A stretch of DNA of 64,000 nucleotides from CAYVAP01 sp964521065 (GTDB lineage Bacteria > Bacteroidota > Bacteroidia > J057), in the NCBI GenBank assembly GCA_964521065.1, contig CAZFPQ010000001.1, positions 25,752 through 89,751 of the forward strand, in the 5' to 3' direction. The notes below the pieces were generated by a model, which made no database searches, was not told where the DNA came from, and saw only the letters and a program-made list of their open reading frames with translations. Below, one piece after another: positions 43,352 to 52,508 of this stretch. Both the position numbers and the translations under genes were made by a program. Position 1 is the stretch's first letter, and each line of letters opens with the position of its first letter.

Positions 43352-44605
43352 ATGACCATCTTTTCCCAGCAAAGTTACCTGCAAAAACACAGAGCACTAC
43401 CTAAGCAGATTGCTACCCCTCCTCCTTCAGACCTGGGCATCGTGGTGGTCATCCCTAGTCACGCTGAACCAGACTTGATCTCTACCCTAGAAAGTCTGGA
43501 CGCTTGCGCCCAGCCTCCATGTAGCGTTGAAATCCTGATCATTCTCAATGCAGGAGAACACCATCCCGAGGAGGTACATGAGCTTAATGACCAGACAGAA
43601 GCTCAGTTTCACGCATGGTCGGCAAATAAAAGAGTCTATCCATACTTCCTGATCCGGCAAGACCAACTTAGGCGCAAACACGCTGGTGTAGGCCTAGCCA
43701 GGAAAATAGGTTTTGACGAAGCGGTAGACCGACTAGAGCAGGCAGGCCAGGAAGATGGCTTGCTCGTAGGATTGGATGCAGATTCACGGGTTGCTCCCAA
43801 CTATCTCCAATCTTTGTGGCAGTGGTTTCTGACCCGCCCCAAAGAGCAGGCCGTCTCGCTTTACTTTGAACACCCCATAGGGGGAGGAGAATTCCCATCG
43901 GAGATCTATCGCGGCATAGCTCAATATGAACTTTACCTCAGGCATTATGTCCAAGGCTTACGCTGGGCGAAGTATCCCCTAGCCTATCACTGCGTCGGTT
44001 CTTCGATGGCGGTACGCAGCACTGCCTATCAGGCTCAGAACGGGATGAACCGCCGCAAGGCCGGTGAGGATTATTATTTTTTGCATAAGTACATGCTACT
44101 GGATACCCTTGGCGAATGGTTTGGCACCACCGTCTACCCTAGCCCACGTCCTTCCCAGCGGGTGCCTTTTGGCACGGGTAGGGCCATCTCTGACTGGCTA
44201 CAAGGGGAGCAAGGGGCCTGGCAAACCTTTCACCGCCAAAGCTTTGAGGAATTGAAACAGCTGCTAGAAAAGGTAGACCAATTTCGAACTCAGGAGCTTG
44301 TGGACGATTTAGGGCCCGCCATGCAGGCCTACTTGACTCTGCAGAACTTGAGTGCTGCATTGCCCGACATTCGTCAGCACAGCAAGACCCCCGAGAGTTT
44401 TTATCGACGATTCATTCGCTGGTTCGATGGCCTCAAGACCTTGCAGTTCATGCACTTCGCCCGAGACAATTACTACGCCAATCAGCCACTGCTAGAAGAA
44501 GCCAATTACCTATTTAAACTAGTCCATCCTCAAGTCAAGAAGCCCCATGAGCTTGTTCCGATGCTGATGGCCTACCGTCAATGGGAACGAGGGCAAAGGA
44601 GCTAG
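43352..44605 (+). CDS. Family 2-like glycosyltransferase
   Basis: A 417-residue cytoplasmic GT-A-fold glycosyltransferase. The N-terminal nucleotide-binding strand is GIVVVIPSHAEPDLISTLES, and the metal-binding motif is LVGLDADSRVAPNYL (Asp-Ala-Asp near residue 143). A later GMNRRKAGEDYYFLHKYM supplies the catalytic ED motif typical of GT2 enzymes. No transmembrane helices are seen, so it is probably soluble or peripheral. The acceptor is unknown. The family 2 label rests on motifs only. Confidence 0.82.
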   Translation: MTIFSQQSYLQKHRALPKQIATPPPSDLGIVVVIPSHAEPDLISTLESLDACAQPPCSVEILIILNAGEHHPEEVHELNDQTEAQFHAWSANKRVYPYFLIRQDQLRRKHAGVGLARKIGFDEAVDRLEQAGQEDGLLVGLDADSRVAPNYLQSLWQWFLTRPKEQAVSLYFEHPIGGGEFPSEIYRGIAQYELYLRHYVQGLRWAKYPLAYHCVGSSMAVRSTAYQAQNGMNRRKAGEDYYFLHKYMLLDTLGEWFGTTVYPSPRPSQRVPFGTGRAISDWLQGEQGAWQTFHRQSFEELKQLLEKVDQFRTQELVDDLGPAMQAYLTLQNLSAALPDIRQHSKTPESFYRRFIRWFDGLKTLQFMHFARDNYYANQPLLEEANYLFKLVHPQVKKPHELVPMLMAYRQWERGQRS

Positions 44606-44636
44606 ATTTAAGCTACCATCTTTGACTGCCAAGCGC

Positions 44637-44644
44637 TACCTTTG
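44637..44644 (+). promoter_or_regulatory. Candidate -7 promoter element close to the guaA start
   Basis: TACCTTTG matches the Bacteroidota -7 element TAnnTTTG and ends six bases before the guaA ATG. With a normal start distance the mRNA would begin at or within a few bases of the start codon. No good TTTG -33 element is found at the usual spacing. Confidence 0.4.
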
Positions 44645-44649
44645 CGGGC

Positions 44650-46173
44650 ATGAATCACAAGGTCATCATCGTCGATTTTGGCTCTCAATACACCCAACTC
44701 ATCGCCCGCCGGGTCAGAGAGCAACATATCTACTGCGAAATCATTCCCTTTTATGACGCCATCGAATGGGATGACAGCATTAAGGGCATCATCCTTTCCG
44801 GCAGTCCCTGCTCTGTGAATGAAGAAGGAGCCCCTGATCTAGATCTGGAGGCCATTATTGGCCGCGTACCGGTGCTCGGAGTATGCTATGGCGCTCAGTT
44901 AATCGCTAAAAAATATCAAGGAGAGGTCGCCACGTCTGAAAAGCGTGAGTACGGGCGAGCGATGCTGCAGCAAAGTCAGTCGAAGCTCTTTGCCTCCATT
45001 TCACCGGAGTCACAGGTTTGGATGAGTCATGGTGACCACATTTTGAGCCTCCCGCAAGGCTATCGCCTGATCGGCAGTACTTCTAGTGTGGAAGTAGCGG
45101 CTTATGAACATGAAGAGCTACCCATATATGCCCTCCAATTTCATCCCGAGGTAACCCATAGCCTAGAAGGAAGTCAGATCATCCGCAACTTCTTGTATGA
45201 TATCTGCCAGATACCTCCCGATTGGACTCCTCTGTCTTTCATCGAAGAGACGGTAGCCAACATCCGTAAGCAAGTCGGAGACAAAAAAGTAATATGTGGC
45301 CTCTCTGGAGGGGTAGACTCCACCGTGGCAGCCACCTTGATTCACCGCGCTATTGGCGATCAGCTTACCTGTATCTTTGTAGATAATGGAATCTTGCGTA
45401 AGCAGGAATTTGAGCAAGTAATGAAGCAATATGAGACCCTAGGTCTCAATGTAATTGGGGTAGACTCCAAAAAGCGCTTTTTAGATGAACTGGCCGGAAT
45501 TACGGAACCAGAAGCGAAGCGCAAGACCATTGGCCGGGTCTTCATTGAGGTATTCCAAGAGGAAGCCGAGCGCATCCAAGGAGTCGACTTCCTCGCCCAA
45601 GGAACTATCTATCCCGATGTAATCGAAAGTGTCTCGGTCAAAGGGCCTTCGGCTACCATCAAATCCCACCACAACGTGGGCGGCTTACCTGAAAAGATGC
45701 ACCTCAAAGTCGTAGAGCCTCTCCGCATGCTTTTTAAAGACGAAGTCCGTGAGGTGGGACGTGACTTAGGTTTGGCTGAGTCCTTCATCGGGCGCCACCC
45801 CTTCCCAGGGCCAGGATTGGCCATTCGTATCCTTGGTGAGGTCACGCCCGAGCGAGTAGCACTCTTGCAAGAAGTGGATAACATCTTTATCAATGGATTG
45901 CGGGAACACGACCTTTATGATCAAGTTTGGCAAGCCTTTGCTGTGCTGCTCCCTGTGGACTCCGTAGGGGTAATGGGGGATGAGCGCACCTACGAAAAAG
46001 TGGTGGCACTCAGGGCAGTAGGGAGTCGCGATGGCATGACGGCGGACTGGTCTCGCCTGCCATATGAATTCCTAGCTGAAGTTTCCAATCAAATTATCAA
46101 CAACGTTAAGGGAGTAAATCGCGTAACATATGACATCAGCTCAAAACCTCCCGCTACCATTGAGTGGGAATAA
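44650..46173 (+). CDS. guaA: GMP synthase (glutamine-hydrolysing)
   Basis: Cytoplasmic enzyme that aminates XMP to GMP in purine synthesis. The N-terminal class I glutamine amidotransferase has Cys79 in GVCYGAQL, His165 and Glu167 in LQFHPEVTHS. The ATP-pyrophosphatase domain has the PP-loop GLSGGVDSTVAATL near residue 217. The C-terminal dimerisation domain ends in the family sequence PPATIEWE. At 507 residues it is full length. No purine riboswitch is seen, and guaB is not adjacent. Confidence 0.98.
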   Translation: MNHKVIIVDFGSQYTQLIARRVREQHIYCEIIPFYDAIEWDDSIKGIILSGSPCSVNEEGAPDLDLEAIIGRVPVLGVCYGAQLIAKKYQGEVATSEKREYGRAMLQQSQSKLFASISPESQVWMSHGDHILSLPQGYRLIGSTSSVEVAAYEHEELPIYALQFHPEVTHSLEGSQIIRNFLYDICQIPPDWTPLSFIEETVANIRKQVGDKKVICGLSGGVDSTVAATLIHRAIGDQLTCIFVDNGILRKQEFEQVMKQYETLGLNVIGVDSKKRFLDELAGITEPEAKRKTIGRVFIEVFQEEAERIQGVDFLAQGTIYPDVIESVSVKGPSATIKSHHNVGGLPEKMHLKVVEPLRMLFKDEVREVGRDLGLAESFIGRHPFPGPGLAIRILGEVTPERVALLQEVDNIFINGLREHDLYDQVWQAFAVLLPVDSVGVMGDERTYEKVVALRAVGSRDGMTADWSRLPYEFLAEVSNQIINNVKGVNRVTYDISSKPPATIEWE

Positions 46174-46351
46174 GCAAGGCTGACTCCTCCCCACCGTTCT
46201 GGTTTTCGTTCATCTGTCTGTTATAAGTAGATGCCGAGATAGTGAGAAGTGAAACATTGAGACAAAGCTCCTCATACTTCGCTGGTTGTATCAATGCCAT
46301 TTCCCTTCTTCTTTGGCCCACTTACATAAGTAGTTTAAGACCCAATGACAG

Positions 46352-48187
46352 ATGTCTATGATTCGTTGGATTATTTCCTCGTTTTGTTTGTTGATTTCCC
46401 TTTCAATTTTCGGCCAAGGTGCTAGCTACGCTCCTCCTGTAGACCCCGTAAGTGAGCGCTACTTAAGAGAAGGGCAAAGATTCCTAGAACTAGGCAAGCC
46501 TCAAGAAGCCTTAGGCTATTTGGAGCCCGCAGCTGAAAGACCTTTCAATCAGCACAGCAGCCTAAGCTGCTACTTATCAGGCTTGGCGCATTATCAATTG
46601 GGACATGCTACCCAGGCTTTGCGGTGGTTTGATCGCTTAGCGGATAGGTTTCCAGGCTCTCGCTACTTGAAAGACGCAGGATACCACCGCGGCCTGATCC
46701 ATCTCTACAGCCCACAATTTGATATCCAGCAAAATGGAATTGAAGAACTGCTGGCCTTATTGGATACCTACCCCAATGATTCTCTCTTAGCCTCAGATGT
46801 CCAGGGTCATTTGCAGGTTTATTTCCAGGAGAAAGGGGACTTTCGCTTGCTCCGAGATTTGGCTCCCCAGTTTCCCCCTGCCTTTCGGCCACTTTGGGTA
46901 GAATTGGCCTGTCATCACTTGACCCAAGCAGGCAATTACCAGCAAGCTAGGCAGCTTTATCAAAACTATCGGCGCCATCAAGACCCAAGCTGGTATTCAA
47001 GCTACGTAGAAGAGTTGCTCAGCCAAACTTTGCCCCCTCATGAAATGGCTACCGAGACCAGATTAGCCCTATGCCTTCCGTTTAAACTAGATGAAATCAC
47101 CCTTGATAGCCTTGGCCAATTGGATCCAGCTCAACGCCTTGCCTTAGAGTTTTATGAAGGATTTGAATTGGCCATGCAGGCCTTTCAGCCTTTGCTAAGC
47201 AAACAGTTTCATCTCAAGGTCATCGATTCACGGAAAGATGAGTTGACACTCCATCATGAGCTTGGGGAACTAGATGCTTTTCAACCCGAAATGATCCTTG
47301 GAGACATCTATAATGCCCAATCCACGGTAATCGCGGATTGGGCTGAGAACCGGGCCGTTCCACAGCTCATTCCCCTCAGCCCCAGTGAAGAGTTGGTCGC
47401 AGGTAAAAGCCATGTCTTTCTAGCTCACCCCTCGGCAGAGCGTCATGGAGAAGCCATGGCAGAATATGCCTACTTGGTTCAAGGTGTAGATCGGGTCGCC
47501 ATCTGGACGGATCATGATGCCAGCACCCAAAAGTTGGCCCAATCTTTCTATGAGGCTTTTCTCGAATTAGGTGGACAGTGTCAACTTATCCAGCTAGACT
47601 CTTCCTTCAACCCCCGCTTGCGCAAGGAGATCAAAACACAGCTCAGTACCTTTAGAACAGATAGCATTGAAGGAGTCTATCTGCCCATGTTGAGGAATGA
47701 GGAGACAGCCGGTTTGATTCTGAGTGAAATCCAGTTACAGAAGCTTCCCCTGAAAGTTTTTGCTTCTCCTGCTTGGTACCGTCGCTATGAACGAATTGAT
47801 CGAGAGATGAAGGAGGTGTATGCGGTCATGTTTAGCACCAGTTATCTACAGGAGTCTTCCCATCCAGAATACCGCAACTTTTTTCTGGAGTACCTACGCC
47901 AATACAACCTTCCTCCCAGTCAGTTCGCAGTGCAGGGCTATGACCTAGGCCTGTACGTGTTGAACCTTCTGGATGCCTATCAGCCAGCTAGGGATGGTTC
48001 TTTGAGTGAATTTATCCGTCAGCAGCCTCAGTTTCATGGACTACACCAAGACATCGACTTCCTTGGAAGGCAGGTTAATCAGTTTGTGAATATTGGTAGT
48101 TTTCAAGATGATGGAACCATCATCAAGCTGAACCGAAGGCCCGATTTAAACTTAGAGCTGTTGAATCCAGTTCAAAATGAACGGTAG
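46352..48187 (+). CDS. TPR plus periplasmic-binding-fold protein (LpoA/LppC-like)
   Basis: Exported 611-residue protein with an N-terminal signal peptide (IISSFCLLISLSIFGQ). Residues about 35-220 are TPR-like helical repeats (LREGQRFLELGKPQEALGYL, GLAHYQLGHATQALRWFDRL). Residues about 235-610 form a type 1 periplasmic-binding fold (LCLPFKLDEITLDS, GVDRVAIWTDHDASTQKLAQ). The same TPR-plus-PBP1 layout is found in LpoA/LppC, the outer-membrane activators of penicillin-binding proteins, so a cell-wall role is possible; ligand-binding receptor is the alternative. There is no lipobox. ATG at 46352, or 46358. Confidence 0.8.
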   Translation: MSMIRWIISSFCLLISLSIFGQGASYAPPVDPVSERYLREGQRFLELGKPQEALGYLEPAAERPFNQHSSLSCYLSGLAHYQLGHATQALRWFDRLADRFPGSRYLKDAGYHRGLIHLYSPQFDIQQNGIEELLALLDTYPNDSLLASDVQGHLQVYFQEKGDFRLLRDLAPQFPPAFRPLWVELACHHLTQAGNYQQARQLYQNYRRHQDPSWYSSYVEELLSQTLPPHEMATETRLALCLPFKLDEITLDSLGQLDPAQRLALEFYEGFELAMQAFQPLLSKQFHLKVIDSRKDELTLHHELGELDAFQPEMILGDIYNAQSTVIADWAENRAVPQLIPLSPSEELVAGKSHVFLAHPSAERHGEAMAEYAYLVQGVDRVAIWTDHDASTQKLAQSFYEAFLELGGQCQLIQLDSSFNPRLRKEIKTQLSTFRTDSIEGVYLPMLRNEETAGLILSEIQLQKLPLKVFASPAWYRRYERIDREMKEVYAVMFSTSYLQESSHPEYRNFFLEYLRQYNLPPSQFAVQGYDLGLYVLNLLDAYQPARDGSLSEFIRQQPQFHGLHQDIDFLGRQVNQFVNIGSFQDDGTIIKLNRRPDLNLELLNPVQNER

Positions 48188-48276
48188 CTAAGTCCTCAAG
48201 AAGACAAGTCTCTTGAGTTTCTCAGGCTTTATTTAGTCTAGATCCAAATTTTGGTTCTGGTCTGAGCCTTTTTTGC

Positions 48277-48319
48277 TATTTTTGAAGGAGGAAATGTCGC
48301 AGCATAAATGTCGCAGCAG
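48277..48319 (+). promoter_or_regulatory. Mrp leader: -7-like element, Shine-Dalgarno-like run and duplicated start region
   Basis: TATTTTTG at 48277-48284 matches the -7 consensus. An AAGGAGG run follows at 48285-48291, rare in this phylum. Then a 14-base tandem repeat (AAATGTCGCAGCAT, 48292-48305; AAATGTCGCAGCAG, 48306-48319) duplicates the start codon. The first ATG (48294) opens an out-of-frame 17-codon reading frame ending at 48347; the second (48308) is the mrp start. Confidence 0.45.
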
Positions 48320-49435
48320 ATGTTTGGAAACAAAAGCAAAGGGATAACGGAGAAGAAGGTACTCGCCGCACTCAGTCACGTAGATGACCCCGACCTAAAA
48401 AAAGACCTGGTCACCTTAAACATGATCAAGGATGTGGTGATCGACGGGAAGAAAGTTTCTTTCACTGTCGAACTGACCACTCCTGCCTGTCCCATGAAGG
48501 ACGCCATACACAACGCTTGCTTGAATGCCATCAAACTGATGGTAGACCCAGAAGCAGAAGTTAGCATCAACATGAGTTCGCGCGTTTTGGCCGACTTCAA
48601 CAACCAAGTCTTGCCTAATGTGCGCAACATCATCGCCATCTCATCTGGTAAAGGCGGAGTCGGTAAGTCTACCGTGGCCGCTAACTTAGCGGTTTCCCTA
48701 GCTCGAACGGGCGCCAAGGTGGGCCTGATTGACGCCGATATTTATGGTCCCAGTGTGCCCATCATGTTTGGCTTCGAAAACGAGCGCCCCGTGCTTGAGA
48801 AAGTAGGAGAAAAAGACATGCTGGTTCCATTTGAGCGCCATGGAGTAAAATTGATGTCTATCGGAGTGCTGGTCCGTCCAGACCAAGCAGTAGTTTGGCG
48901 AGGTCCCATGGCCAGTAAAGCTCTGCGTCAATTGATCTTTGATACCAACTGGGGAGACATTGACTATCTACTCGTGGATCTACCTCCTGGCACAGGCGAC
49001 TTACATCTTACCCTAGTTCAAGCTTTACCAGTCACGGCAGCAGTGGTCATCACCACCCCGCAAAAAGTAGCTACCGCTGACGCCTCTAAAGGGGCTGATA
49101 TGTTTAAACTACCTCAAGTACAGGTTCCTTTGCTAGGGGTGATAGAAAACATGGCTTATTTCGTCCCAGATGATGCGCCCGAAAAGCGATATCACATATT
49201 TGGTGAAGGCGGAGGACAACGCCTTGCAGAGGCTATTGGCGTACCTCTGCTTGGACAAATCCCCTTGCGAGAAGGCATTGCAGCCCGCAGCGATGAAGGA
49301 ACCCCTGAGTCGGTTCATAGCGACAATGTATTGGGAAAGGCATTCTATGAGCTGGCCCAAACAGTTGCACAACAAATAGCTATTCGCAACGCGATGAGAC
49401 CCCCCACCAGCAAGGTTGAATTAGGAATGAACTAG
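48308..49435 (+). CDS. apbC: Mrp/NBP35 family iron-sulfur carrier ATPase
   Basis: Cytoplasmic P-loop ATPase (375 residues) that carries and transfers iron-sulfur clusters. An N-terminal MIP18/DUF59 domain (about 10-90, with TTPACPMKDAIHNACLNAIK) precedes the ATPase core. The core shows SSGKGGVGKSTVAANLA (deviant Walker A, near 113-125), DADIYGPSVP, and DYLLVDLPPGTGDLHLTL. The CxxC of typical ApbC proteins near residues 280-290 is not seen: the region reads ENMAYFVPDDAPEKRYHIFG, so the bridging cysteines are missing or moved. The gene is followed, after repeat B, by an NfuA-like gene, fitting a shared role in cluster transfer. The start is at the second copy of a duplicated ATG region. Confidence 0.93.
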   Translation: MSQQMFGNKSKGITEKKVLAALSHVDDPDLKKDLVTLNMIKDVVIDGKKVSFTVELTTPACPMKDAIHNACLNAIKLMVDPEAEVSINMSSRVLADFNNQVLPNVRNIIAISSGKGGVGKSTVAANLAVSLARTGAKVGLIDADIYGPSVPIMFGFENERPVLEKVGEKDMLVPFERHGVKLMSIGVLVRPDQAVVWRGPMASKALRQLIFDTNWGDIDYLLVDLPPGTGDLHLTLVQALPVTAAVVITTPQKVATADASKGADMFKLPQVQVPLLGVIENMAYFVPDDAPEKRYHIFGEGGGQRLAEAIGVPLLGQIPLREGIAARSDEGTPESVHSDNVLGKAFYELAQTVAQQIAIRNAMRPPTSKVELGMN

Positions 49436-49443
49436 GGGTTTAA

Positions 49444-49609
49444 TTGGAAGCTGCTTGGGTTTTCCTTTACAGCCTAAACTTGCCTTTTTTGAACCTGACT
49501 GCGGAGAGTTTTTTAGAAATAGCTCACTATTCCTCAAAAAGTCTGCTTGTCAGAACCCAAAAAACCAGCGTTTGGACTCGAAACCCCAAAACCAAACCAG
49601 CCTCTTAGA
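49444..49609. repeat. Dispersed inverted-repeat element family B, copy 2
   Basis: About 166 bases bounded by TTGGAAGCTGCTTGGG and CAAACCAGCCTCTTAGA, inserted between apbC and the NfuA-type gene. It is the reverse-oriented relative of 36955-37149; blocks such as CAAAAAGTCTGCTTGTCAGA and GAAATAGCTCACTATTCCTC match that copy on the other strand. It ends 11 bases before the next start. Confidence 0.75.
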
Positions 49610-49619
49610 GAATAAACAC

Positions 49620-49871
49620 ATGGAAAATCTAACCCTTCAACAACGCATTGAAAATGCCCTCGATAGCGTGAGGGATTATCTCAAATCTGATGGCGGTGAT
49701 GTCCGCATCCATCAGATAAAGCCCGATGGCACAGTAGAGTTGGAGTTGCTGGGCAACTGCGAATCATGTGCCATGAGTAGCATGACCATGAAAGCCGGAA
49801 TTGAGCAAGTCATTTTTAGGGTAGCACCCGAGGTAAAGCAAGTGGTTGCGATCAACATGCCTACAGTGTGA
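49620..49871 (+). CDS. NifU C-terminal domain (NfuA-type) iron-sulfur scaffold protein
   Basis: An 83-residue stand-alone Nfu domain that binds a cluster between subunits. The signature NCESCAMSSMTMKAGIE holds the CxxC, and the N-terminus YLKSDGGDVRIH is typical. The ATG at 49620 is the true start; the frame is open through the repeat upstream, which would give a meaningless 55-residue extension. The gene is 184 bases after apbC, and the two are likely functionally linked. Its TGA overlaps the GTG start of the next gene (GTGTGA). Confidence 0.92.
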   Translation: MENLTLQQRIENALDSVRDYLKSDGGDVRIHQIKPDGTVELELLGNCESCAMSSMTMKAGIEQVIFRVAPEVKQVVAINMPTV

Positions 49872-51697
49872 TTAGACCTTACTACCTGTTCCTCTTCGCC
49901 TCGCTAAGTTTTCTTGCTTGTCAACCTAGAGAGAGCGAACTACCCTTGTTTACCGAGGCCTGGCCACTAACTCCTAGTCCTTATCTAGGCCCTGATTACA
50001 TCCCTAGCGAACCCAGCTTGTGGTACAGCGAGCATGGGAAAGCCATTCTAAGAGATACCCGAGTGGGGCAAGGTCTTACTTTGCTACCGTTCCAGTTGTG
50101 TGACACCACACAGGAGGTGAGGGCTGCCGTATTGGTTCAGTTTCTCAATCCAGACTCTCTCCGAAAGAAGCAAAGCTTTCTAGGCTTTGGCATTCGAACT
50201 CACCCATGGGCCAAACCCAGTTTGGTGGCGGGTCTAACGGCTGAAGGCAAGCTATTTATCCAGGATATTGAGAGCGCAGAGGCCTTGGCCCCGCTCGACC
50301 CTAATGTTGCCTGGGAACTTAGGTTAAACATAGAACGAATCAATCAAGGCTACCAAGTCTATTTGGCGGCCCACGCCCCAGGTACTCGTCGGCGGGAGGA
50401 GTACATAAAAAAGCGCATCACCAAGAATGAGTTTCCCTTAGGCTATCTATCTCTGCATGCCAATGGACTAGCACAATATGAAAAAGGTAGGGCAGATGAG
50501 GCTCTCCCCATGGCGTGGTTTGATGCTTGGGACCTTAGTGGTCAGGGGTTGAAACCTACCCATGAAAAATGGGGACCCATCATTGCTACCCGAACCGGGG
50601 AGAAAAAGGACCGCCGAATCTTACAAGCTTACCTCGCACCCCTAGATGCTGAATCGCCTACATATTTGGCCCTCGAAATTGACCAAGGTAAAGGCTTTGA
50701 ATTATACCAGGAACTCCGCCTGGATGCGGGTACCCAACGGGTTGAATTTGATCTGCCTCAGAACATCTCCGGAAAGCCCAGCTTTCGTTTGCGATATCCC
50801 TTCCGGACGGAGGCAGGTACCCTCTGGGGATCTTACGAAGGTAAGCTTCCAGAAGCCATGCCGGGAGATTCTCCGGTCAAAATTGGCACCTTACCTCTTA
50901 CTCCAGCCCAACGCCTATGGACTAGCTTTGATAGCCTAGTTCAAACTGATCGGCCAGACATGGTACTCATCTATCAACCCCCGCTGCAGGGTCGCGTTGA
51001 GTTAGATCAGTGGTACCAGCAACTCAGTATAGGGGAACATTTTCTTCCTACCCAGCCTATTCTCTTCGTCCCTAACCAAGCAAATTGGGAAGATCTGGAT
51101 AGACGAAACGGAAAACTGATCAATATCCAAGCAAACTGGGCATCTCTGAATGTGGGTAGCCTCAGCCTTGCCCTAAGTAAAAGTTCTACCCCAAATAGCA
51201 AGGAGATAGAACCTTGGCTGGAAAATTGGAGCCAGTCCGCTTGCTGGAAGGCATACTTCCCCGCAGAGTTACCCAACGCTGCTTCCCCACAGTCCAACAC
51301 TTGGTCCAAGGCATTGGCCCTAAACTTGAGGCAACATGGGGACATTAGCCTGGTATCCTTTGATCCTAATCGCCGTAGGGCTACCTGGAAACTCGGCTCC
51401 AACAGATCCCTTATCGAACAGGTAGATCTTGGGGATTCGAATCGAAAAGCCTACCTGCCCTACTTACGGGTACCCAGTAGTCAGCTCCCTGTGCTGAGTA
51501 TTCGAGAGTCGGGCAGTCGCAAACTGGTCGGATCTTTCCGATTGCCAAGCAAGCTCTCAGCCCCTTCCCTACCTGACCTTGGCTCCTACCACCTTACCAT
51601 TAGGTATCCAGAGGCAGGAATCACTTACTTCTTAAATGGAATAGAGGGAGTAGAAGACCCCGACCAAGTTGAACGGATCATACTCAAGTCCCCATAG
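49868..51697 (+). CDS. Large lipoprotein of unknown function
   Basis: A 609-residue protein starting with GTG at 49868, four bases inside the previous gene, so translation is probably coupled. The signal peptide IRPYYLFLFASLSFLACQ has a lipobox with Cys at about residue 18. Beta-rich segments are seen in the N-terminal half (about 20-320, with LGFGIRTHPWAKPSLVAGL and PMAWFDAWDLSGQGL). The layout resembles proteins that carry a sandwich domain before a metallophosphatase-like or SGNH-like domain, but I see no catalytic signature. Function unknown; the pairing with the Fe-S scaffold gene may be only positional. Confidence 0.65.
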   Translation: MIRPYYLFLFASLSFLACQPRESELPLFTEAWPLTPSPYLGPDYIPSEPSLWYSEHGKAILRDTRVGQGLTLLPFQLCDTTQEVRAAVLVQFLNPDSLRKKQSFLGFGIRTHPWAKPSLVAGLTAEGKLFIQDIESAEALAPLDPNVAWELRLNIERINQGYQVYLAAHAPGTRRREEYIKKRITKNEFPLGYLSLHANGLAQYEKGRADEALPMAWFDAWDLSGQGLKPTHEKWGPIIATRTGEKKDRRILQAYLAPLDAESPTYLALEIDQGKGFELYQELRLDAGTQRVEFDLPQNISGKPSFRLRYPFRTEAGTLWGSYEGKLPEAMPGDSPVKIGTLPLTPAQRLWTSFDSLVQTDRPDMVLIYQPPLQGRVELDQWYQQLSIGEHFLPTQPILFVPNQANWEDLDRRNGKLINIQANWASLNVGSLSLALSKSSTPNSKEIEPWLENWSQSACWKAYFPAELPNAASPQSNTWSKALALNLRQHGDISLVSFDPNRRRATWKLGSNRSLIEQVDLGDSNRKAYLPYLRVPSSQLPVLSIRESGSRKLVGSFRLPSKLSAPSLPDLGSYHLTIRYPEAGITYFLNGIEGVEDPDQVERIILKSP

Positions 51698-51971
51698 CTC
51701 AAAGGCGCAATGGGTTTTGGGATCTTGGCTTCTTGTCCTAATTTTAACCTGGAAAATGATATCCAGGACCAACCCAAACTGCCTAAAGTAAGTAGAAGTT
51801 CAATAGGTAAGAATCTAAAGACAAGGGGTACAACCAGACTTGATTCACTTACATGGTTTTGGATGTGTATGTCTTGCTTTACCAGAACCAGCACCTAGAA
51901 AACCGGTTATAGGGATATGCCCCCCTTTGATAAACTTAGGCGCCTTTCACCTTTTCATCGCATCTACTCGC

Positions 51972-52436
51972 ATGGTTTCTTTTCGCAGCAAACTCTATCC
52001 AAATTCCCGAAATGGGCTCTTAGTTTCCCAGGAGTACGCCATGCAATATTATGCGGCGTTTAATGTCATTCTGATGCTAGCCGTGATGGTCAAAGTAATT
52101 TCGGGGGGAATTCCCTCCGGCTTGGTTTGGTGGGTCATTATTGGTGAAGCGATTGCGATCGGCTTAGGTAATCTTTTAGCTCAAGCCAAGTTACATCGCA
52201 GTTACGCAGAGATTTTCTTTATCGAAGAGCATTTTTCCCTGATTTCAGTTCATGAGATCCTAAATGGGCGAAAAAACGAAGCGTTTCCCATGCTTTATGC
52301 CAACCCTGCCTTGTCGTCGGATGGAAAAATCATCACCATTCATTATCATGATCAGGTAGTCAATCTATATCGCAAAGACTGGGAAGATGAAGATTTTGAC
52401 CTCATCTACGATTGGTTCTATTCACGGGTGATTTGA
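51972..52436 (+). CDS. Small membrane protein, unknown function
   Basis: A 154-residue protein with two adjacent hydrophobic helices (about 26-44 and 50-68) and a C-terminal soluble part with a strand-rich pattern (GKIITIHYHDQVVNLYRKDW). ATG at 51972 chosen; codons upstream to 51840 include no family match. The layout recalls small Bacteroidota proteins with a PH-like domain after a helical hairpin, which I cannot confirm. It is followed by a convergent gene. Confidence 0.6.
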   Translation: MVSFRSKLYPNSRNGLLVSQEYAMQYYAAFNVILMLAVMVKVISGGIPSGLVWWVIIGEAIAIGLGNLLAQAKLHRSYAEIFFIEEHFSLISVHEILNGRKNEAFPMLYANPALSSDGKIITIHYHDQVVNLYRKDWEDEDFDLIYDWFYSRVI

Positions 52437-52508
52437 GGAGCGGGAAGCGAGAGGTTTTGCTTTTTGCTTGAGTATTCAGCTTATCCTGTACCTTTTTTCC
52501 AGAAAACT

